Part shown: positions 44,149 through 51,717 of the stretch, piece by piece | Position numbering within the stretch: position 1 is the first letter of the stretch | Layout: each line of letters begins with the position of its first letter | DNA from: Kribbella steppae | GTDB lineage: Bacteria; Actinomycetota; Actinomycetes; Propionibacteriales; Kribbellaceae | Assembly (NCBI RefSeq): GCF_004342025.1 | Contig: NZ_SLWN01000010.1 | Span: 205,561 to 269,560 of the forward strand | DNA: 64,000 nt | Direction: 5' to 3' | Notes under the pieces: model-generated | Told to the model about the DNA's origin: nothing | The model's input: only the letters and a program-made list of their open reading frames with translations | The model's database searches: none | Translations under genes and position numbers: made by a program

Positions 44149-45366
44149 GTGATCGACACCATCGACATCTCGGCGGCGGACCCGCGGGAACGCGGTCGCC
44201 AGTACGGCGAGGCAGCGCGCGAGCAGATCGCCCGCTCGGTGGCCTTCTACGCCGAGTCCGTCGCCCACAAGACCGGACTGTCCTGGCCCCAGGTGCAGGA
44301 GCGGGCCGGTGCGTGGGTTCCGATCATCGAGGGTTACCTGCCGGAGATCGTGCCCGAGCTGCGCGGGATCGCCGACGGTTCCGGCCGTTCCTTCGAGGAG
44401 ATCGTCGCCCTCAACAGCCGGGGCGAACTGACCCGAGGGAACCCCTTCCAGACCACCACCCAGCCCGGTGTCTCCCCCTCCACCGCCGGGCTGGGTGGCG
44501 ACCCCACCGAGGACGAGGGCTGCACCTCGTTCGCGATCCTGCCCGCGGCCAACCCGCTCGGGCGGGTGTGGGCCGGGCAGAACTGGGATCTGTGGGCCGG
44601 TGTCGCCGACACGATCGTCGCCGTCCGGATCGCGCAGCCCGGCAAGCCCACGATCATCTGTCACGTCGAAGCCGGCCAGGTCGGCCGGCACGGGGCGAAC
44701 TCGGCCGGGATCGCGCTGAACGCCAACGGCCTCGGCGCCGGCTTCGGCACCGGGCTGGGGATCCCCGGCGCGTTCGTCCGCCGCAAAGTCTTGGAGAGCT
44801 GGGATTTCCACGAGGCGCTGAAGGCGATCTTCGACGCCCGGCAGTCCTTGTCCAGCAATCTTCTGCTCACCCATCGGGACGGTTTCGCCATCGACGTCGA
44901 GACCACCCCGGGACGGAACGCCTGGATGTACCCGACCGAGGGGTTGCTGGTGCACGGCAACCATTTCCAGGCCTTCGTCCCACCGCAGATCGAGAACAGC
45001 TACCAGCCGTTCTCGGTGGATTCGCTCTACCGGGTGCCGCGAGTCGAGGAGGGCCTCAACCGGGTCCGCCGCGACGGCACCACCGAAGACGGGCTCGCGA
45101 AGATCGTGCAAGACACGATGAGCGACCACTTCGGCCATCCCGACGCCGTCTGCCAGCACGTCGATCCGCGCCGGCACGAGCTCGACCGCTACGCCACCAT
45201 CGTGTCCAGCCTGGTCGATCTGACCACTGGCACCTACCGGCTCACTCCCGGCCTGCCGTGTGCGAACAGCTACCAGCAGGCGCCGTGGAATCTGTACGAC
45301 GGTCCTGGTCCAGATGACCGTCCCGACGTCCCCGGACCGGCGCATGCACTCGCCGGCACCCGATGA
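44149..45366 (+). CDS. C45-family Ntn-hydrolase / acyltransferase
   Basis: 405 residues, related to isopenicillin N acyltransferase. The N-terminal propeptide-like part (to residue 124) ends before EGCTSF, where C125 would become the N-terminal nucleophile after self-cleavage. WAGQNWDLW and GRHGANSAGIALNANGLG follow, as in the family. Such enzymes hydrolyse or transfer acyl groups at amide bonds. GTG 44149 has AGGGAG 5 bases upstream. No signal peptide is seen, so it acts in the cytosol, on what the co-encoded importer brings in. This inference from context is the basis for the proposed import-and-hydrolysis pathway. Confidence 0.85.
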   Translation: MIDTIDISAADPRERGRQYGEAAREQIARSVAFYAESVAHKTGLSWPQVQERAGAWVPIIEGYLPEIVPELRGIADGSGRSFEEIVALNSRGELTRGNPFQTTTQPGVSPSTAGLGGDPTEDEGCTSFAILPAANPLGRVWAGQNWDLWAGVADTIVAVRIAQPGKPTIICHVEAGQVGRHGANSAGIALNANGLGAGFGTGLGIPGAFVRRKVLESWDFHEALKAIFDARQSLSSNLLLTHRDGFAIDVETTPGRNAWMYPTEGLLVHGNHFQAFVPPQIENSYQPFSVDSLYRVPRVEEGLNRVRRDGTTEDGLAKIVQDTMSDHFGHPDAVCQHVDPRRHELDRYATIVSSLVDLTTGTYRLTPGLPCANSYQQAPWNLYDGPGPDDRPDVPGPAHALAGTR

Positions 45367-45394
45367 CCCAGCTTCAGTCCGAGGAGCAAGTGCC

Positions 45395-46417
45395 ATGTCC
45401 CACTCCGCCACAAAGGTACGGCGTACTGTCGCCGTCCTAGCCCTGACCGTCGCCGCGGCCGCCCTGACCGGCTGCGGCGGCTCATCGTCCTCGCTCGCCA
45501 CCGGCGCGGCGCCGAACGCCGACCGCGCCGCGGCGGCCGAGGGCGTCAGCCCGGACGTCAACCTGGACCAGTGCGGGAAAGAGGCCCGCACCGTCAAGCA
45601 CGACCTTGGCAGCACCACGATCACCGGCAGCCCGACCAAGGTGGTGGCGCTGGAGTACTCCTTCGTCGACGCCCTGGTCGCGGTCGGGATGTCGCCGATC
45701 GGTGTCGCCGACGACGATCAGCCGAAGCGGATCATTCCCGCCCTGCGTGACAAGGTCGGCGAGTACAAGTCGGTCGGCCTCCGGGCGACGCCGAATATCC
45801 AGGTGATCACCGCGCTCAAGCCCGACCTGATCGTGGCCGACAGCGGCCGGCACAAGGCGATCTACGCCCAGCTGTCCAAGATCGCGCCGACGATCGCCTA
45901 TGCCAGCCTGAACGGGAACTACCAGCAGGTGCTGGACAGTGAGATGTCCACCGCGATCGCGCTGAACAAGTGCGACCAGATGAAGACCCGGCTCTCCGAG
46001 CACGCCAAGCTGATGGCCGACCTGAAGGCCGAGGTGCCCGCGGGTGAGAACCGCAAGGCGCTGTTCGTGCGCGCCTCGGACAAGGGCTTCACCGGGTTCC
46101 CGCCGAAGGCCTACACGCCGGGAGTCCTGGCCGTCGTCGGGATCCGGTCGCCGCTGCCGGACGATTCCGGGGACGCCTCGGTCTCGCTCACGCTGGAGAC
46201 GCTGGTCGCCACCAAGCCGGACGTGATGTTCATCGCCCCGAACGACGGACCGACGCTGCGCGACACCTGGGTGAAGAGTCCGCTGTGGAAGGAGATCCCG
46301 GCGGTGAAGAACAACGCGACCTTCGACGTCAACCCGAACGAGTGGTCCCGGTCGCGGGGTCTGATCGCCTCCGAGGTGGTCGCCCAGGAAGCCGTCAAGC
46401 TCCTCTACGGGAAGTGA
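45395..46417 (+). CDS. Siderophore-type ABC substrate-binding lipoprotein
   Basis: 340 residues with a lipoprotein signal ending LTGC (Cys near residue 27) and the FecB-like fold: TKVVALEYSFVDALVAVGMSPIGVADDD and NIQVITALKPDLIVADSGRH. A Cys pair in the mature part (C58 region DQCGKEA, and NKCDQM) is noteworthy. GAGGAG lies 8 bases before ATG 45395. It captures the ligand for the two-subunit permease downstream. Ligand unknown; siderophore, haem or cobinamide are all possible. Confidence 0.9.
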   Translation: MSHSATKVRRTVAVLALTVAAAALTGCGGSSSSLATGAAPNADRAAAAEGVSPDVNLDQCGKEARTVKHDLGSTTITGSPTKVVALEYSFVDALVAVGMSPIGVADDDQPKRIIPALRDKVGEYKSVGLRATPNIQVITALKPDLIVADSGRHKAIYAQLSKIAPTIAYASLNGNYQQVLDSEMSTAIALNKCDQMKTRLSEHAKLMADLKAEVPAGENRKALFVRASDKGFTGFPPKAYTPGVLAVVGIRSPLPDDSGDASVSLTLETLVATKPDVMFIAPNDGPTLRDTWVKSPLWKEIPAVKNNATFDVNPNEWSRSRGLIASEVVAQEAVKLLYGK

Positions 46418-46418
46418 C

Positions 46419-47480
46419 ATGGCCTCGTCCGTGGGCACTGTGCCCAAACCAGCCGAGGACGCTACCCACAAGCGTCCGAGGATCGTCACCAACAAGCAGC
46501 GGGTCACCTGGGTGACGCTGGCACTCCTGGTGCTGGTCGTGGCCGGCGTGCTGTGGGGTCTGTCGATCGGGAGTCAGCAGATCCCGCTGTCGCGGGTGCC
46601 GGGGGCGATCTTCAAGGCCGATCAGCCCGATGAACTGATCATCGAGTCGATCCGGATGCCGCGGGTGGTGCTGGCGCTCTGCGTCGGCGCCGCCCTGGCG
46701 GTAGCCGGCGCGCTGATGCAGGCGGTCGCCGCGAACCCGCTCGCGGCACCGGAGATCATGGGCGTCAACGCCGGCGCGGTGTTCATCGTCGTACTAGCGA
46801 TCACTGTGGTGCCGTCGCTGTCGGGTGCGCCGACGATTCTGCTGGCGTTCGGTGGTGCGGCCGTTGCGGGTGTCTCGGTGATGCTGTTGGCGGGGTCCGG
46901 CGGGGGCCGGGTCAGTCCGGTCCGGCTCGCTCTGGCCGGTGTGACGGCGAGCAGTCTGCTGATCTCGCTGACGCAGGTGCTGATCATCTTCGACGAGAAC
47001 TCTGCCGACAGTGTGTTGTTCTGGCTGGTCGGTGGCGTCAACTTCGCCGGCTGGAGCGATATCCGCAACCTGTTGCCGTGGCTGGTGCTCGGTTTGATCG
47101 GTGCGTTCGCGATGGCGCGGCCGCTGAATCTGCTGGCTCTCGGTGACGACATGGCCCGCGGCCTGGGTCAGAACGTCGAGCGGACGCGGATGTACGGGTC
47201 GGCCCTGGTGATCGTGTTGTGTGGTGCGGCGGTGTCGGTAGCCGGTCCCGTCGCGTTCATCGGGCTGATCGTGCCGCACATCATCCGCCGGCTGGTCGGT
47301 TCGAGCTACACGGTGCTGTTGCCGCTGTGTGCGGTGGGCGGTGGGGTGCTCGTGCTGTACGCCGACATCTCGTCCCGGTACGTCAAGCCACCGTTCGAGG
47401 TGCCTGCCGGTGTGGTCACCGCGCTGATCGGTGCACCGATCTTCGTCTACCTGGCTCGTCGACAGAAGGTGACATCATGA
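46419..47480 (+). CDS. FecCD-family ABC transporter permease, first subunit
   Basis: 353 residues with about ten membrane helices. RMPRVVLALCVGAALAVAGALMQ and AFIGLIVPHIIRRLVGSSY, the ATPase-coupling loop, are diagnostic of the BtuC/FecCD family. A 40-residue cytosolic N-terminus precedes the first helix. It begins one base after the binding-protein stop. Its own stop overlaps the start of a 26-codon ORF leading into the second permease gene. Confidence 0.92.
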   Translation: MASSVGTVPKPAEDATHKRPRIVTNKQRVTWVTLALLVLVVAGVLWGLSIGSQQIPLSRVPGAIFKADQPDELIIESIRMPRVVLALCVGAALAVAGALMQAVAANPLAAPEIMGVNAGAVFIVVLAITVVPSLSGAPTILLAFGGAAVAGVSVMLLAGSGGGRVSPVRLALAGVTASSLLISLTQVLIIFDENSADSVLFWLVGGVNFAGWSDIRNLLPWLVLGLIGAFAMARPLNLLALGDDMARGLGQNVERTRMYGSALVIVLCGAAVSVAGPVAFIGLIVPHIIRRLVGSSYTVLLPLCAVGGGVLVLYADISSRYVKPPFEVPAGVVTALIGAPIFVYLARRQKVTS

Positions 47481-47557
47481 ACGAGCGGAGCGAGTTCATC
47501 ATCAAGCACAGTGAGTCTTACTCATCGGCGCCCGGAGCGAAGCGAGGACGTCGATGA
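47477..47557 (+). CDS. 26-codon coupling ORF between the two permease genes
   Basis: ATG 47477 overlaps the stop of the first permease (ATGA) and its own TGA overlaps the ATG of the second permease (ATGA at 47554). The product MNERSEFIIKHSESYSSAP continues with a basic tail GAKRGRR. The DNA (GAACGAGCGGAGCGAGTTC and GGAGCGAAGCGAGGAC) looks like a dispersed intergenic repeat of actinobacteria. It fills the 73-base gap and may let ribosomes travel between the permease genes; whether the peptide itself matters is unknown. Confidence 0.5.
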   Translation: MNERSEFIIKHSESYSSAPGAKRGRR

Positions 47558-48579
47558 GTACGGCGATTCTCGCGCAGCACGTTCGGCGTACGTCGCTCGC
47601 CCAGCGGCATCCATCCGTTCTGATGGGATCGCTGTGTGTGCTGGCGGTGGTGCTGAGTTTCTACAGTCTCAGTGTCGGCGCGACCGACGTGTCGATGGGT
47701 GACGTGTTCAACGCCGTGATTGGCAACACCAGCGATCAGGCGGCACAGATCGTCGTGCAGTTCCAGCTGCCACGAGTCCTGCTGGCGTGGCTGGTCGGGA
47801 TCGCTCTGGCGGTGTCCGGCAGCGTGATGCAGGGTGTGATCCGCAACCCGCTCGCCGCACCTGATGTCGTCGGGGTGACCAAGGGTGCCGGGTTCGCCGG
47901 CATGCTGTTGCTGCTCGCGATCCCCGGCATGCCGGTGGTGGCCGTCGTACCGGCGGCGTTCGTCGGTGGTCTGGCCGCCGCAGCACTGGTGTACCTGCTG
48001 GCCTATCGCCGCGGCGCTACTCCGGTTCGGATCGCGCTGGTCGGTATCGCGGTGAGCGCGGCCTTCGAGGCGGGCATCCGGTTCCTGCTGGTGCGCAATC
48101 CGCTCGACGTGAGCGCGGCGCTGATCTGGTTGACCGGCAGCCTGTTCGGCCGGTCGATGAGTTCGGTGCTCGAAATCCTGCCCTGGGTGCTCGTCCTCGT
48201 GCCGCTGATCGTGATCTGGAGCCGCAAGCTCGACGTCCTCGGGCTCGGTGACGACCTCGCCGCCGGACTCGGTGAGCCGGTCGAGCGAACCCGGCGGACG
48301 TTGCTGCTGTTCTCGGTCGCGCTGGCCGCCGCCGCGGTCGCGGTGTCCGGCACGATCGGCTTCGTCGGACTGATCGCACCGCACATGGCCCGCCGCGTGT
48401 TCGGTGGCAAGCACGTTGCGTCGATCCCGGCCGCCGCGTTGTTCGGCGTCCTGCTGATGCTCTTCGCCGACATGCTCGGCCGCGGACTCGCCCCGCCGCT
48501 CGAGATCCCCGCCGGACTGGTGACAGCGGTCGTCGGCGGACCGTACTTCCTCTACCTGCTCGTGAAGACCGGAAAGTAG
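47554..48579 (+). CDS. FecCD-family ABC transporter permease, second subunit
   Basis: 341 residues, about ten membrane helices. FQLPRVLLAWLVGIALAVSGSVMQGV and GFVGLIAPHMARRVFGGKH are the family blocks. With the 46419 product it should form a heterodimeric pore, unlike the fused permease of the iron-box operon. Overlaps the small coupling ORF at its ATG. Confidence 0.92.
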   Translation: MSTAILAQHVRRTSLAQRHPSVLMGSLCVLAVVLSFYSLSVGATDVSMGDVFNAVIGNTSDQAAQIVVQFQLPRVLLAWLVGIALAVSGSVMQGVIRNPLAAPDVVGVTKGAGFAGMLLLLAIPGMPVVAVVPAAFVGGLAAAALVYLLAYRRGATPVRIALVGIAVSAAFEAGIRFLLVRNPLDVSAALIWLTGSLFGRSMSSVLEILPWVLVLVPLIVIWSRKLDVLGLGDDLAAGLGEPVERTRRTLLLFSVALAAAAVAVSGTIGFVGLIAPHMARRVFGGKHVASIPAAALFGVLLMLFADMLGRGLAPPLEIPAGLVTAVVGGPYFLYLLVKTGK

Positions 48580-48589
48580 GAGAACCGCC

Positions 48590-49399
48590 ATGCGTCTGCA
48601 GGCACAGGGCGTACAGCTCGCCTATGACCAGCGCGTCATCGCCAAAGACCTGACCCTGACCATCCCGGACGGGAAGGTCAGCGTGCTGATCGGTCCCAAC
48701 GGCTCGGGCAAGAGCACCGCACTGCGGGCCCTGGCCCGGTTGCTGCCTCCGCAGAAAGGAAGTGTGATCCTGGATGGGAAGTCGATCCAGGAAACACCGA
48801 CGAAGGAGGTGGCCCGGCTGCTCGCGATCCTGCCGCAGGTCCTGGTCACCCCCGAGTCCATCTCGGTCGAGGACCTGGTCTGGTTCGGCCGCCATCCGCA
48901 CCGAGCCTCGCTCAAGGTGCCGAGCCCGGCCGACAAGGAAGCCGTCGAGTGGGCGATGGAGGTGACCAGTACGGCGGAACTGCGGCACCAGCACGTGGAT
49001 CAGCTGTCCGGTGGTCAACGGCAGCGGGTCTGGATCGCGCTGTGCCTGGCCCAGGGCACGGACCTGATCCTGCTCGACGAACCGACGACGTACCTGGACG
49101 TCGCCTACCAGCTCGAGGTGCTCGACCTGCTGCACCAGCTCAACCAGGAGCAGGGCAAGACGGTCGCGATGGTGCTGCACGACTTCAACATGGCCGCCGA
49201 GTACGCCGATCACGTGTTCGTGATGAAGTCCGGCGGCCTCGTCACCCAAGGAACGCCGGAAGACGTGTTCACCTGCGACATCATCCGCGACGTGTTCGGG
49301 GTGGAGTCGAAGGTCGTCCCGCACCCGGTCAGTGGCAAGCCGATGTGTATCCCACTGCGAGCCGGCCTCCGCGCCCAGCTCTCCGTGGCAACTGGATAG
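48590..49399 (+). CDS. FecE-type ABC transporter ATP-binding protein
   Basis: 269 residues with Walker A GPNGSGKST, signature LSGGQRQR, Walker B LILLDEPT, D-loop and H-loop (VLHDFNMA). GRHPHRASL is the FepC/FecE marker. It powers the importer encoded just upstream. GTAGGAGAACCGCC precedes ATG 48590. No iron box is visible anywhere before this operon, in contrast to the importer at 14221. Confidence 0.93.
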   Translation: MRLQAQGVQLAYDQRVIAKDLTLTIPDGKVSVLIGPNGSGKSTALRALARLLPPQKGSVILDGKSIQETPTKEVARLLAILPQVLVTPESISVEDLVWFGRHPHRASLKVPSPADKEAVEWAMEVTSTAELRHQHVDQLSGGQRQRVWIALCLAQGTDLILLDEPTTYLDVAYQLEVLDLLHQLNQEQGKTVAMVLHDFNMAAEYADHVFVMKSGGLVTQGTPEDVFTCDIIRDVFGVESKVVPHPVSGKPMCIPLRAGLRAQLSVATG

Positions 49400-49408
49400 G
49401 AGTACTGG

Positions 49409-50383
49409 ATGACATTGAGCCCTGCGGAAGCCGCCGAGCGGTCGGAACGCGTGGCGCCTCGGTTGCGCGAGCATCTGCCGCCGACACCGTTGGTCACTTT
49501 CGGTGCGTTCAGTGACGAGGTCGGCGCAGAGGTGCTGGTGAAGTGTGAGCACCTCCAGCGCACCGGCTCGTTCAAGGCCCGTGGTTCGATGGCGAAGATC
49601 CTGACGCTGACCGACGAGCAGCGGGAGCGGGGCGTGGTCACGGCCTCGACAGGCAATCACGGCCTCGGGGTCGGGAACGCGCTGGCGACGCTCGGTGGTC
49701 GCGGTCTCGTCTACCTGCCGGAGAACGCGTCGCCGAGCAAGGTGGCCGCGCTGCGCCGGCTCGGTCTCGATCTCCATGCCGAGGGCAACGACTCCGGCGT
49801 GCTCGAGCCCAAGGCGCGGGCGTACGCCGCCGAGCACGACCTGACCTACGTGCCGCCGTACAACGACCCGGACATCATCGCCGGGCAGGGCACGGTCGCG
49901 GTCGAGATCCTCGAGCAGTTGGCCGGCGAACCGCTCGATGCGGTGGTCGTGGCGGTCGGCGGTGGTGGGCTGATCAGCGGAGTCGCTTCGGTCCTCAAGA
50001 AGCATCTGCCGGGGATTCGCGTGTACGGCGCCTCGCCCGTGCGCGACGACGCGATGGCCGCGTCGGTGCGGGCCGGGGAGATCGTCCAGGTCGACGCGCA
50101 GGACACGTTGTCGGACGGTACGGCGGGCAGCGTCGAGCCCGGCAGTATCACCTTCGACCTGTGTCGTGAACTGGTCGACGACTGGGTGCTCGTGAGTGAG
50201 GACGCGATCAGCGCCGCGTTGCGGATGGTGATCGACACCGAACACCAGTTGATCGAAGGATCCGCCGCGATGGCGTTCGCTGCCGCGCGCGCCCGTCGTA
50301 CCGAACTCGAAGGCAAGCGGGTCGCCGTCGTCTCGTGCGGCGGCAACATCTCCGCGAGCACGTTGGTGGCCGCGCTGAGCTGA
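49409..50383 (+). CDS. Threonine/serine dehydratase-like PLP enzyme
   Basis: 324 residues of fold-type II PLP enzymes. K56 in GSFKARG carries PLP, ASTGNHGLGV binds the carboxylate, VGGGGLISG holds the phosphate and SCGGNIS closes the site. Relatives deaminate Ser/Thr, diaminopropionate or hydroxyaspartate. The C-terminal ACT domain of biosynthetic IlvA is absent, so the role is catabolic. GGAG lies before ATG 49409. Last gene of the RpiR-controlled operon; a terminator follows at 50393. Context suggests it degrades an amino acid released by the C45 hydrolase. Confidence 0.88.
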   Translation: MTLSPAEAAERSERVAPRLREHLPPTPLVTFGAFSDEVGAEVLVKCEHLQRTGSFKARGSMAKILTLTDEQRERGVVTASTGNHGLGVGNALATLGGRGLVYLPENASPSKVAALRRLGLDLHAEGNDSGVLEPKARAYAAEHDLTYVPPYNDPDIIAGQGTVAVEILEQLAGEPLDAVVVAVGGGGLISGVASVLKKHLPGIRVYGASPVRDDAMAASVRAGEIVQVDAQDTLSDGTAGSVEPGSITFDLCRELVDDWVLVSEDAISAALRMVIDTEHQLIEGSAAMAFAAARARRTELEGKRVAVVSCGGNISASTLVAALS

Positions 50384-50392
50384 CCCCTCCCG

Positions 50393-50429
50393 CCGAAGCA
50401 CCCGAGGCAAACCACCTCGGGTGCTTCGG
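50393..50429 (+). terminator. Terminator of the C45-transporter operon
   Basis: CCGAAGCACCCGAGG (50393-50407) and CCTCGGGTGCTTCGG (50415-50429) form a perfect 15-bp stem with the loop CAAACCA, 10 bases after the dehydratase stop. It closes the operon begun at 44149. Confidence 0.8.
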
Positions 50430-50471
50430 CCTGCCCGCGTCCAGGCACTGGTGGCTGTTCTCGGCGTGCCG

Positions 50472-50501
50472 TTGACACCTTCGCCACGACGTAACTATCG
50501 T
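50472..50501 (+). promoter_or_regulatory. Promoter of the E-x2-E membrane protein gene
   Basis: TTGACA (50472-50477), 18 bases, TATCGT (50496-50501), 41 bases before the start at 50543. CATCT-G-AGATG (about 50520-50530), between promoter and gene, is a short palindrome that could bind a regulator. Confidence 0.5.
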
Positions 50502-50542
50502 TTCGTGCAGCATATGTTTCATCTGAGATGAGGAAGTGGCTG

Positions 50543-51343
50543 ATGGATGCGGCAACGTGGGGGTTGATCATCGCGACGTTCGTCGCGTGTTTCGTGGAGA
50601 TGGTGGAAGCGACCACGATCGTGATGGCGATGGGGTACACCCGGAGCTGGCGGTCGGCGCTGGCCGGCACCTTCGCGGCGCTCGGTGCGCTCGCGGTGGT
50701 CACCCTGGCAGCCGGGTACGCACTGGCGAACTGGTTGCCGGAATCGGCGCTGCAACTCGCGATCGGCGGTCTGCTGCTGATCTTCGGTCTGCAGTGGTTG
50801 CGCAAGGCAATCCTCAGATCGTCCGGGCGGAAGGCGGTCCATGACGAGGATGCGATCTACCGCGAGGAGGTCGCGGCGGCCAAGGCGGCCGGTGAGACCA
50901 AGACCGGCCTGGATCTGTTCGCGTTCATGGTCTCCTTCAAGGGCGTCTTCCTCGAAGGGATGGAGGTCGTGTTCATCGTGCTGACCTTCGGTCTGAACGC
51001 GGACAACATCCCGGGTGCCGCGCTCGGTGCGATCGCCGCCGTGGTGATCGTGCTCGGTGTCGCGGTGGCGCTGCGCCGGCCACTGTCGATGATCAACGAG
51101 AACCTGCTCAAGTACGGCGTCGGCCTGTTGCTCGCGTCGTTCGGCACCTACTGGGCGGTGGAGGGTCTCGGCATCTTCCGGGACGGCCGGGAGAGCATCG
51201 ACTGGCCCGGTCACGACCTGATGATCCTGGTCCTGCTGGCCGCCTGGCTGCTGCTCAGCCGGATCTTCGTCGCGGTGCTGCGGACGCCCGCGTCCGCGAC
51301 GCCGGTGGTTGCCGGCGACGCCCCTGTGGAGGTGAAGAAGTGA
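50543..51343 (+). CDS. Polytopic membrane protein with two E-x2-E helices
   Basis: 266 residues, about seven membrane helices. Two helices carry an acidic pair: E19/E22 in CFVEMVEATTIV and E138/E141 in VFLEGMEVVFIV. They suggest an internal duplication and recall the acidic motifs of metal or ion carriers (FTR1 REGLE, GDT1/TMEM165 ExGD). I think it belongs to an uncharacterised family (COG4280-like); cation transport is inference. ATG 50543 is chosen because GAGGAAG lies upstream; ATG 50528 lacks a site. It overlaps a small membrane protein gene (GTGA). Confidence 0.7.
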   Translation: MDAATWGLIIATFVACFVEMVEATTIVMAMGYTRSWRSALAGTFAALGALAVVTLAAGYALANWLPESALQLAIGGLLLIFGLQWLRKAILRSSGRKAVHDEDAIYREEVAAAKAAGETKTGLDLFAFMVSFKGVFLEGMEVVFIVLTFGLNADNIPGAALGAIAAVVIVLGVAVALRRPLSMINENLLKYGVGLLLASFGTYWAVEGLGIFRDGRESIDWPGHDLMILVLLAAWLLLSRIFVAVLRTPASATPVVAGDAPVEVKK

Positions 51344-51558
51344 AGTTTCTCAAGGCCTTCGGGCAGTTCTGGTACGACTTCATCATCGGTGACGACTGGA
51401 AGATCGCCGTCGCCGTGGTGCTCGCACTCGGCGTGACACTGGCAGTGATGGCTACCGGTGCCCTCGGTGACACCGCGCTGACCTTGTTCGGCGGGGTCGC
51501 GATCGTGGTGGCGTTCGCCATCAGTCTGGCGATCGACGTACGCCCGAAACGACGCTGA
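51340..51558 (+). CDS. Small two-helix membrane protein
   Basis: 72 residues. An amphipathic start (KFLKAFGQFWYDFIIGDDW) is followed by two hydrophobic helices and the basic end DVRPKRR. GTG 51340 overlaps the stop of the preceding carrier gene and has GGAGGTGA upstream, so the two are made together, and the small protein is probably its subunit. No family name is recognised. Confidence 0.75.
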   Translation: MKFLKAFGQFWYDFIIGDDWKIAVAVVLALGVTLAVMATGALGDTALTLFGGVAIVVAFAISLAIDVRPKRR

Positions 51559-51577
51559 TTCTCCTTGTCTGCTTGAC

Positions 51578-51609
51578 CTCCGGCCCCGCACAGGTGTGCG
51601 GGGCCGGAG
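51578..51609. terminator. Hairpin terminator after the membrane-protein pair
   Basis: CTCCGGCCCCGCA (51578-51590) pairs with TGCGGGGCCGGAG (51597-51609) across a 6-base loop, followed by TCTT. It lies 20 bases after the stop of the small membrane protein. Confidence 0.7.
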
Positions 51610-51657
51610 TCTTGCCCGAGTGGCTCTGTAGTGAATCCAACGTCTTCTCAAGATCTC

Positions 51658-51674
51658 GTAGTATCTGCTACAGT
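51658..51674 (+). promoter_or_regulatory. tldD promoter with extended -10 and GTAG-N6-CTAC repeat
   Basis: TGCTACAGT (51666-51674) is an extended -10 element 44 bases before tldD. It is part of GTAGTATCTGCTACA (51658-51672), which agrees at 12 of 15 positions with GTAGTGATTGCTACA on the minus strand at 44036-44022, the RpiR promoter. The shared part outside the -10 may be an operator. Confidence 0.5.
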
Positions 51675-51717
51675 GCAGATCGAGGCGCCCGTTCCCTTTT
51701 GCATCGGAGGTCCCGAA

